A stretch of 64,000 nucleotides of DNA from Gymnothorax reevesii. Lineage: Eukaryota > Chordata > Actinopteri > Anguilliformes > Muraenidae. A program made the position numbers and the translations under genes. Below the pieces are notes generated by a model. That model did not search any database, had not been told where the DNA came from, and saw only the letters and a program-made list of their open reading frames with translations. Shown here piece by piece: positions 54,598 through 64,000 of this stretch; the first letter of the stretch is position 1; every line of letters starts with the position of its first letter. The stretch lies in assembly GCA_029721435.1 (NCBI GenBank), contig CM056583.1, positions 59,114,120 through 59,178,119 on the forward strand, in the 5' to 3' direction.

Positions 54598-55564
54598 TTG
54601 TCCACTGACTGAAAAAGGACATTAAATATAATGATTGAAAAAAGAAAAGATTTCCGTGTCCTAAAATCCTGTCACATCTATGACAACATCAAGCAATATG
54701 AGTAGATCATGTCCTGCGCATAAACTGTATAAAAAGATGGGCACAGCACCAGGATCTAAAAAGTGAGGCAGATGCGGAAATCTCGAAAATTTGCATTATA
54801 TTTATTAGCCATCAGATGGCAGCGTCGGTGGTTGCAGAAAGAAGTTCAATGGTACTGAAGTATATGAGAAAATGACCCTACTTTGCCACCTGATTTATTA
54901 TTTCATTCTTATTCTTTGAAATGCCTTCTTGTGAATAAAATAATATAGTCTTTTGGTGATTTAAAGCAACAGGTAACTAGTTACAAAATTTTAACAATGC
55001 TTTGCACTGAAGCCTGGTGAACCGAATACAAACATTGAGGACAATAGACATGAAAAACATTGACTGGCCGTAATTGTTCATAAATGTTACTGATAGACTG
55101 AAGTCATTTATCATACAAAAGAATTGACTTTGAAATGCATCTGATTTTTAAGAATTCAATATCTGTTTTGTGTCCTCGTTACACCCACAACACCTGCCAC
55201 CTTAGTACATTATGGGGTCACTGAAATGAGGTGATCACTCGATTTATCTTCTTGCTTCCTTGTGATGCCCATGGATAGCGTTTCACCACTGCAGTGAAAA
55301 ACTCTGGAAAAGGTGTATTTGAATTTTCATCACCATTGTAACACATTTGTACAGTTTAGTATGGAATGACCCATATATAGGCTAGGTTAAACAATCTGAC
55401 GAAAATCGTGTAAGTATGAGGAAGGACTGATACCTTAATTTATGATATTATTTCGATGGTTAGACTTGAAAAGAGCAACGACAAAACAAGAAAGGAAGAT
55501 TTTTAGAATGTATTCTCTCTCTTACCTCGCGCCGGAATACATATTGTTCTTGCACTTGCAGCTG

Positions 55565-55675
55565 CCCAGCAAACATGAGACGTCTGCCCAACGTGTAGAT
55601 GACGTATAGCCTATATAACGCGTTATAGACATAATATGCACATTGGGCAGACGTCTCGTGTTTGCTAGGTGCCTG
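55565..55675. repeat. Short palindromic MITE
   Basis: AACATGAGACGTCTGCCCAA near 55570 is inverted near 55650 (TTGGGCAGACGTCTCGTGTT). The arms are about 30 bp and the centre is AT-rich. Confidence 0.75.
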
Positions 55676-56009
55676 ACGTCAGATCTTTCTATTGCGTAGC
55701 TACTGTAACTATCTAACATTATTATATTTGCGAGGTTTTGTTTCGTTTTGGCCATCATGGAAGAGGAAGGACCAAAAGTTGAAGAATGAACCATGGGAAG
55801 TAGTACAACGACCACAAAAAAAAAAAAGCAATTAAAATTGAACTTCGGTGCATGAGAAGTACAAACGGACTATTCAGGCTGCTTTTGAGGTATTGGGTGG
55901 AGATATTTAAGGGGTATGATTGTGTTCTAAATGGCATCGACCTCGTCACTCCATATTTCTATGTCAGTCAATCACTGTTATGAAAGTCCACTTGATCGTG
56001 TTCATCATT

Positions 56010-57262
56010 TTTGAGGCCCAGTGTATCGTTCAGGAACCACTCGCAGGAGACAGAAATCCAAAAAACGTATGCCTTTATTGGAGTCCGAGTCAAAACCCAA
56101 AAACACATGAATTGCCAAGCCACAATAAGAAATCCAAAAACAGTGTTGACTTGACAGGCAGGGGTCAGAACCAGTAAGACAGATGAGCAGAGGTACAAAA
56201 ACGATAGGCAAAAAGTCGTAGTCGATGACCAAAGCCAAGGGTCATACACAGGGCATCCAAACACAGAAATCGTGGTCATACAAAAATGGGTCGAAATCCA
56301 GAAAGACAAAAATGATACAAAAAGGGCAATGGCAAGAATCAAGGTCGGACAATTTAGTAGAAGAGAAACAATATTCTGAGGCATACGAGGCAATCTGCAC
56401 AAAGAAGTATTGATCAATGTTCTGACAAGAGCTGGGAGTGGAAAGACTGTTTAAATAGATAAGAGGAAGGTAACATGCTATGCAGGGAACAGGTTAATTG
56501 TATCAAACGAATTACAGAGGAATGAACATGAGGAAGTACCTAATCACATGAAAAAGGCAAAAGCCAAAACGTGGACAGGGATCACAAGACAGCCTATAGA
56601 CAGAACAAACAGATTCGGTTAGGGATTTCTAAGTGCACAGAGTGAGCAGCAGAACAGTGATTAGACAGGTGCAGAGAATCTGCAAGAAACACAGCAAAGT
56701 AAATTGAGTGAAGGCAAGAGGCGGAGACTTGAACAGGGCGAAGGCTGAGAGATTGTTAGTCAATTAGTGGAGTGCAGATATACAATCCCTAGTGCTTGTT
56801 AGTAAATTAGTACTATGTACGATGTTAGTCTTGGTTAGTAATTTAGCAAAAACAAACTGTCAGTATTGGTCAGTAATATAGAAAAAGCAAGATGAAGGAA
56901 GTAAACGAGAATGGAAGGAATGGTTGAAACCCAGAATCCATTAAATCACCTGAAAGAGTGGCACGCAGTACTGGGGCTGAGAGCAAACACATGACAGAAG
57001 ACCAGACAGGGGGAGACAAAGTGCAATGCATGGTAAAAACAAAAACATGGACCAGAATATAACTGCAGGAATGGAATATGGCAAAATACAAAACATGGAA
57101 AAACTAAACCAGACAATACATGAACAAATCTAAGTAACCAAATCACAATACATAATCCAAGGCATAGTCAGACATAGCAAAGATCCAAATACAAACAAGG
57201 CAAACAGATCAGGGACATGGCTATTCAGATCAGAATCATGAGAGTCAGGGCAGAATCATAAC
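56010..57262. repeat. Unclassified interspersed repeat, AC-rich on the plus strand
   Basis: Purine- and AC-biased sequence with recurrent CAAAAAC, AGAAATCC and GGCAAAA words, running from GAGGCCCAGTGTATCG to CAGAATCATAACACCC. It resembles long non-coding repeats common in fish genomes, perhaps LTR-derived. No conserved coding region or paired ends are visible. Confidence 0.4.
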
Positions 57263-57873
57263 ACCCAGAGCATTACCAAACCTTCCTCGGAATGACTCCA
57301 ATAAAAACATATTTTTCTTTCTAAACTAAACAACGTGTACGTAAAGCATATAGCCAGTACAGCGACTGGACTTTTTGCAGCACGGAACAAACCAAAATAA
57401 GCAGCATAACTATGCATCGAAAGAAATCACCTTTGTGCGACATTTAAAAATATGCTAAAAAAAAAAAAAAAGATTTAAACATGGGATTTAAAACAATGAA
57501 CTACTGGGAGATCTGGAAGAAATCTATTAAGAGTTCTGACTCGTCAGGCTTTAAAAACAAAATTGAAAACGATTTTTACGGTGTTCACTGTATTATAATT
57601 ATTGAGCATCTGGGTACTTTCAGAAAAAAAACAACCCATATGTGACGTCTCGGAAAATGAGACTGTCGGTGGACTGGTTACAATCGAAGAAGAACAACAT
57701 TTGGCCAGCGAATTTCAAGGAGCATGACACTTTTTTCTCTTGTTATATGAGTGAATACCTTCAACATATCATGAAAGTGCCATAACAAAACAATTTTATG
57801 TGCACTTATTATATCCCCGAACCGGGGATATTATGTTTTTGGTCCGACCGCCGCCGCCGCCGCCCTTCGTGTT

Positions 57874-58450
57874 AACGCGATAACTTCAGTAATATTTCAA
57901 TTACAAATTTCAAATTTTGCACATAAGTAAGTATCATAAAGAGGAAGAACTGATTCGATTTTGGACAATTTACGATGTCTAGATTGGCCACCAGGGCCAA
58001 AAACTGATTTAGGTGTTAACACTATAACTGCAGTAATATTTCAATTAGAAATTGCAACTTTTGCATATAAATAAGTATCATAAAGAGGAAAAACTGATTC
58101 CATTTTGGACAATTTACTATTTCTAGATTGGCCACCAGGAGCCAAAAACTGAAAAAATCAACGTTCCGCAATAACTTCAGTAATATTTCAATTACAAATT
58201 TCAAGTTTTGCACATAAGTAAGTATCATAAAGAGGAAGAATTGATCCGATTTTGGACAATGTACGATCTCTAGATTGGCCACCAGGGGCCAAAAACTGAT
58301 TTACATGTTAACTTGATAACTGCAGTAATATTTCAATTAGAAATTCCAAGTTTTGCATATAAATATGTATCATAAAGAGGAAGAATTGATTCGATTTTGG
58401 ACAATTTACTATTTCTAGATTGGCCACCAGGGGCCAAAAACTGAAAAAAT
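57874..58450. repeat. Tandem repeat, four copies of about 145 bp
   Basis: Units start near 57880, 58025, 58170 and 58315; each contains CAGTAATATTTCAATTA, AAGTATCATAAAGAGGAA, TTTTGGACAATTTAC and TAGATTGGCCACCAGG. A GGATATTATGTTTTTGGTCC and (GCC)n segment precedes the array. Minus-strand frames repeating LEIVNCPKSNQFFLFMI come from the repeat and are not a gene. Confidence 0.85.
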
Positions 58451-58454
58451 CACT

Positions 58455-58800
58455 GTTTTTATCATATCTCTGAAAATGTTTGTCCGATTGACCTGAAATC
58501 AAGTGCAAAAGAAAGGTCATGACCTGAGGACATGTCCCACGATGACATTATACCTGTTTGGTTCAAAATTTTGACACAAGGTGGAGCTTTGTCACATAAA
58601 ATTCACCATTTTTGCTAAATCTTTGGAACTATTTCTCCAATTGACATGAAACTATGTGCAACTGCAAGGTCATGACCTCACAACGTGTCACATGATGACA
58701 TCATACCTGTATGGTTCCATATTTTGCCACCAGGTGGCGCTTTGTGATAGAAAATTACCATTTTGGCCATATCTTCAGAACCATTTGTCCGATTGACCTG
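58455..58800. repeat. Second tandem repeat, two and a part copies of about 155 bp
   Basis: The word sets TGTCCGATTGACCTGAAAT, AAGGTCATGACCTSA, GATGACATYATACCTGT and AGGTGG(A/C)GCTTTGT recur with a spacing of about 150-160 bp. It follows the previous array directly; the two units are different sequences. Confidence 0.75.
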
Positions 58801-58859
58801 AAATTAAGTTCAAATGCAAGTCTATTCAAGGATTGGGGAATTGGAGGATTGGGGGCATT

Positions 58860-59350
58860 CGGGGATATACCCCCAGCCATTACCTCCGACGGCATAAGCC
58901 TAGTTTTCTTTGAATTCCTACTTTAACAGCATCTATCACCTCCCTCCAGGCCTTCGCTTTGCCTGTCCCTGTCACACCACTGCGAACAGATGAAAAAATT
59001 TTTTTTCTGAACACCACTTCACCCAAAATTATTTCTATCTCCGCTTCGGAAAAATTATTTTTTCTTTCCCTCTCTTTCATTGCTTGCGCCATGTCTGGCA
59101 GGTCGACTGGATGCATCAACATCTCCTTCTATGGTGGTCATTGGCAATTCATGGGCGGGGTTTTATGCTAATAGTTGATTACCAGGTGGGCGCTGTCACC
59201 TTACAGTGGATTGGCATTCATGATCATACACACGTGTTTACGATCAGATCTGATTTTCCTGCAGTGTTCATGAATTCGCAGTAGGTATTTAGTAGCGTAG
59301 GATTTTATGTGCAAATCTACACAAAAATTTACTAACATTTCATGAATGAG
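58860..59350 (-). mobile_element. Harbinger fragment with Myb/SANT-like gene
   Basis: The minus-strand frame at 59122-58880 encodes KNNFSEAEIEIILGEVVFRK, SSGVTGT-like and KAWREVIDAVKVG segments, matching the Myb/SANT-like DNA-binding protein (NAIF1-like) that accompanies the Harbinger transposase. An end like that of the 50281-52782 element (ATTTCATGAATGAGACCC) lies near 59330-59350. Only one end is present, so the fragment is truncated on its left by the tandem repeats. Confidence 0.7.
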
Positions 59351-59544
59351 ACCCAATGGTTCCAACTATGTAAGTTAGCATCTGTGATTTCTGGAGACGT
59401 GCCCCTGAGCAATCCAATCTCAAGTGGGCAGAGCTAAACGCAGGCCTGAAATAACTCAAAACGTTTTCAGAAACGTACAGAAATTACTACTCTTTTATAC
59501 ACAATCCCCCTCCAGTTTTGGGGGCCCAAAGGTGCGTGGAAAAA

Positions 59545-60430
59545 CTGATATAATCATAAATTAAATTGATATTTTTAATACTTGGTGGCATATCCTTTGC
59601 AGTCAATGACTGCCAACCTAGAATCCACAAACATAAGGATTTCATGCCCTGAAAATGTCTTCAATTCTTGCTTATTATTGGGTTGTTTGCCTTCAGTAAT
59701 TGAAATCTAAGCTTAATTAATTTAAAGACAAATGATTTAGTTTTCTATTCCTCTATTTGCCTGAAAAAACTTGAGGTGCTTTTGCAATATGCTTCCAAGT
59801 CATCATCCATTTACACTGTAAGGCCTTTTCCAATGACTTCTGAAGTAGTTTGCTGGATTTAAGAAAATAATTTTGCCCTATGCAATTCAGAGTTCATCCA
59901 CAAATGTTTGTCAAGTGCTATATAACCAGTGTTCATTTGACCCACTCATGCCCATATATGACCACTCTATTTGGATAAGCTGGTATGGATGAAATCATGA
60001 GCAGTTCTTTCCCCTCCATGTTCCTCACTTTCCTTATTTCTGGTACAAGTTGACCTTTGTCACGTCTCTGTCCATAAGATGTTGTATCTGAACTATACAG
60101 GCTTTTTTGATGTTTTTCTTCAACTTCTCTGCATTGAGCCTTCCCTATTATTTCCATCTTGAGATAAACGCTCTGTATTTACTCCGGTGAAGTTTCCATT
60201 TGATTGTTGACTTTGGCACAGATATGCTTGCCTCCTGGAGAGCTTTTTCAGTCTGGCTAACTGTTACGAAGAAGTTTTTTTGAACCACAAGAAGAATTCT
60301 CCTGTCATTCACAACAGTTGTTATCCATGGCCTCTGTTGCCTTTTTGAATTTTTGAGCTGACAAATTCATTTTCTCCTTTTAAGAATATATGAAATAGTT
60401 CAGTTGGACACATTTAATGGTTTTGTTTTT
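59545..60430 (-). other. Probable old DNA-transposon relic
   Basis: The start (ACTTGGTGGCATATCCTTTG and GTCAATGACTGCC) resembles the ends of a common fish DNA transposon. A minus-strand frame at 60157-59933 is protein-like but unassigned. Frameshifts prevent classification. Confidence 0.35.
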
Positions 60431-63400
60431 TCTCAGGTGGATTTGTTTTTGATTTTTTAGTTTAGTTGTGGTTTGATTTATTGGCAGTGATAGCACTTTG
60501 GATTCCATGTTGAAAGTTGACAGCAACAGATACCAAATGCAAACACTTCAAATCAGCTGTAGACCATTTATGTGCTTGCTTTTAAATTAAATTATTTGAG
60601 AGAACAACACACCTAGATTATCCAGTCGATTATCCAATGTTTCTTGGGCCCTTAAAAGGGAGGGCGGTCTCTTTTAACAAATGCTGGAATTCCGTCACCC
60701 CCCTCACTATTTTGATTTGTTCACCCTGAAACTGAAGCCAAAAATCTGCACTTTGAACTGATATTCATTATTTAATATCAACTCCAGTGTACTGTAATCA
60801 ACAGATAAAATTACAATTTTACAATTACAAATGGACAAATGTTGTCAATTTCCAAATATGTTGACTTGATTGAGTATCACGATCCTATGCACACTGGTTG
60901 AATTTTCCCCCTTATCAAAAATATCTGTAATATCACCAACTCTTGCAAGGCCTCCACTATCATATTAAAAACAGTTGCTCCTTCGTTCACAAATTGCCAC
61001 CCGCCATTGTGTGCAACACAGTTTCTGGTGTCTTACAAGTCTCATACAATCCATCTACATGTCTCTCCACCAGTCACAGAGGAGAATGTTTTTAATCACA
61101 ACCACTGTCAAAATACTGTTCAGGACAGGGCTAAGATTTTAGAACCATTTATATGTGATTATTGCTGCATCAGATCATATGAAAAAAACACTTAAATGAT
61201 TGTGTGCATCAAAATCTCTAATCATTTAAGAAGGTTAGCAGTGGGGAGGATTATTCATTAAAAAACATATGTGCTTCACAGACCATTAAAAGATATATAG
61301 CATCTAAGTGTATTTTCTATTTAAAATAGAAAGCTTTTTTCTGGGATGAAGAAAAAAATCCTCTTAACACATTTTGTCATGGCAACCAACATGCAAAAAC
61401 ATCTTCATCTTTATCTCCAGTCAATTTCCATCACATTGACATTTGGTTGGAGAGTGAAGATGGTGGCATTGACAGTACTCATTTTTAAATATTCAGGCTT
61501 TTTGGCATGGTGCGCAACATTTTTTCCCCCAAACAATGCCGTCATATCTCAAGAAAAGTGTTAAAGATATGGCATGAATACGCTGTTGCCCATTAAGTTG
61601 GAATGAAATTTTTTTTTACCTTTTTTGTGCAATGATTGTCACAATGTAATGTATTCTTGATAGATAAAATGTTTGAATGCACAATCATTCCAACGTTATG
61701 GGGGACAGTAAATCTGTGATCCTTTGGGCCAATGTCCAGATATGCTATTCACCACCAGGACATAATTAGTTTGAAATTCATCCATTTTTTTCTGCTGGCA
61801 TTACATCCATTTTTGTAATGATCCAGTCTAGGAACCAAATTTGAACTCACAATTCAATCCCACAGTAGGATTTATTGATAGTAATACTATATCGACAGAG
61901 GGATGGAACCCAGAGCTGAATGGCATAGTTCAGCTCAGATGGTTCAGGCTTGGATGCAAACGATGTGTCCATGTGTGGCCAGTGGCGATCTGGGAAAGCT
62001 TCCAGATGGAGCACAAACCTCACTTGAGCAGAAGTGTCAGATGGCAGGAGTGGGGAGTTTAACAGGAACGCAGTCCCAATCCTGATCCCCACAGGAGGCT
62101 TGGGAGGTGTTCCCATTAAACTGGCAGAAAAACTGGCTGAGGGATGATGAATAGGATTCCTGTCTCAGCCATGGAGACCGTGAGTAAGGCTTGGGAGCTT
62201 GATCCAATTAATAGAACTAGGATCAGAACTTCTGTATTTAGCTATCAATAAAGATTACAAATAATATCTGCAAATGATAACCTAACGAGGAAATACTGAC
62301 TGGTTGCTAAAGGGCATATAGTAAGTAACAATTCAAGAACTTACACTCTCAAAGTAAGGACTATATATACTGTACACCAACACACAGGTGAGGGAATGGG
62401 GAAACACAAATTCATAACACCTGGTGGAGATACCCTGCAGCACATAAACCAATCTAAGCAGACAATATATCTAAACACATCCAAGCTGCTGGATGGGAGG
62501 AGACATGAAAATGATTCACGGGGTGATAGTGGCATGTTTGTGTTATTTTGGATCTGATAACCATGTTAATCACTGGCTCTGAATCCAGTTGAACTCAAAT
62601 GTTGAGGAGGAGATGGGGGAAGGCAAAAATTCTGCTAAACAAACAGTCATTGAAGATGGCAGCAGTACAGGCCAAGCAAGGCATCACAATGGAATATACC
62701 CACTACCTGGCAATGGTTATGTGTCATAGACTTAAGCAGTCATTACATGCAAATAATATTCCACCAAGTATCAAGAATGATTATTCTACATCATATTGAA
62801 CTGTTTAATATTTTCTATGCCTGAAAATGGGGTGGACTATGGACCAAAGAGTTCATCATTCCAAAACAATTCTTCTGATATGGATGTTAACACCCGCAAT
62901 TTAGAGTTGGCAATCTGCATATCGACCTGTTCTTGTATTCTAATACAGAATCAAAATTAAAAATGTTTCACTGTCAAACGAATGATGGTACTTCCTGTAT
63001 AGTCTCATGACTTCTTTTCCTCTAAGAAGCAGAGGGAGTTAATTCCAGTAGCCTATTTTTCACAAAATTCCTTCCTTACTCCTGACCCAGAAATTAATTG
63101 AGGTCGGTCATCAATATGAACATTTCAAGTTGTTAAATGAAAGCAGTTTTCCAGACATCAGACATGTCTTGAGCAAGGAGAGACATGACTATCTTTCACA
63201 AATTTTTCAATTTTTCTTTCTTTCTTTCTTTTTCTTTTTGGAATATGAGATGTATGAATGATTGACTTGTGGCTCAACCTATCCCCATCTGTGAAGACAT
63301 CTGCCGCTCGAAACTGATGTTACTTCAAACTGGCCTCTGAAGGAGGAAGATCATTCCTTTTCCAAAATTCATCCTACAGTCACTTGTTTTCCTTGTCCCC

Positions 63401-64000
63401 TCTTTGAGTGAATCTAAGAGAAAGAGAACATCGGAGGGATGGAAGGAGGTTGTGACGGAGGGGAGGATATTGGGCCAAAAAAGCAATTGGACATGAGCTT
63501 GACATGTTTCACTGCCGCTGGTATGATTTGACAACACTTCTCCTCATCATCTTTCTACTGAATATTTTCGGGATCAAAAAATGTTTCGTCCGTCTCAGAT
63601 TTAATTAGTTACCTCTTCCTCCTTATGACCCATCCTAATTTTCAATTGGTGATGATCCTGCAAAAAAAAAAAATACTGGGCAGGACATGGACATTCCATT
63701 TTCTTACTCAGAATATATTAAGTTCCTGAAAGTGCCAGCATTCCAGAGCTCACTGTTCTTGCTTGGTCATTTTCTTTCGATAAAGATGAAATATTTGCTG
63801 TTCTGCTGTGTATGTCTTTCAGTGGAATCTCTGAAATGCAATGTATTATAAATCTCCTACTTTCAAATATTTAGGGGAAATTGAATGTTAATAACAAAAT
63901 CTATTTGGCTCAATGACAAATTTTAAATGCAGCTAAGATAATGTCCTCATCTGTTGGTAGTTGAACTAAACATGCAAGGTCAGGGTATAAGCTTAAAGCT
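60431..64000. other. Intergenic DNA, no recognised gene
   Basis: I searched for the gene that follows hdhd2 in human (ier3ip1) and saw no exon of it. Apart from a (TTTC)n stretch at 63214-63236 and an A-run at 63661-63672, nothing can be supported. Confidence 0.5.

Noticed and set aside
55968..56417. 149-codon minus-strand open frame
   Set aside because: It lies within an interspersed non-coding repeat, and its hydrophobic, cysteine-rich translation is explained by the repeat composition.
57874..58450. CRISPR-like array
   Set aside because: The repeats are 145 bp and contiguous, with no unique spacers, and the DNA is vertebrate.
58022..58520. Repeating minus-strand protein units
   Set aside because: They are translations of the 145-bp tandem repeat; different units use different frames.
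61847..62116. Overlapping open frames on both strands
   Set aside because: No homology and no splice context; treated as chance frames.

Overview
The window is vertebrate nuclear DNA, almost certainly from a teleost fish. It is AT-rich, the genes have many short exons with GT-AG introns, and the space between exons is filled with DNA transposons typical of fish genomes (several Tc1/mariner families, hAT, Harbinger, Kolobok-like, many palindromic MITEs) plus one tRNA-derived SINE. Nothing in the sequence fixes the species. Almost all the longer open reading frames are chance frames or transposon remains. The real coding sequence is about 2.6 kb in 24 small exons.

Three protein-coding genes can be built exon by exon. 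(1) The first two coding exons of ggcx (vitamin K-dependent gamma-glutamyl carboxylase), minus strand, 1246-2608; the rest lies beyond the left edge. (2) A complete katnal2 (katanin p60 ATPase A-like 2), plus strand, 16 coding exons from 12684 to 31042, 537 codons plus stop, with a LisH region and a complete AAA+ ATPase module. (3) A complete hdhd2 (HAD-superfamily hydrolase domain protein 2), minus strand, 6 coding exons from 49561 down to 35369, 259 codons plus stop. katnal2 and hdhd2 point at each other, as they do in human; ggcx and katnal2 diverge from a 10-kb spacer.

Layout. 1-2608: 5' part of ggcx. 2609-12683: intergenic, dominated by a three-layer nested transposon (4160-7985), a 69-bp CCAAT-rich minisatellite (9225-9385) and a segment with scattered copies of one motif (10975-11927). 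12684-31042: katnal2, whose introns hold Tc1 remains, MITEs, a SINE and, in intron 13, a large inverted minisatellite ending just before exon 14. 31043-35368: convergent intergenic region with two big inverted repeats, a decayed Tc1 and a 184-bp hAT MITE with a perfect 8-bp target duplication. 35369-49561: hdhd2, with a GC-AG intron 3 and with introns 1 and 2 mostly made of Tc1-type elements, one split by a later insertion. 49562-64000: no recognisable host gene; it holds a Harbinger element whose transposase pseudogene is cut by a younger insertion, a hAT element with a perfect target duplication, two tandem-repeat blocks, a second Harbinger fragment carrying the Myb-like gene, and unclassified sequence.

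The three genes are not a functional unit: GGCX acts in the ER on vitamin K-dependent proteins, KATNAL2 on microtubules and cilia, HDHD2 is a predicted phosphatase. No new biological system was found. The most informative material is the transposon stratigraphy and the foldback repeats next to exons and polyadenylation sites.
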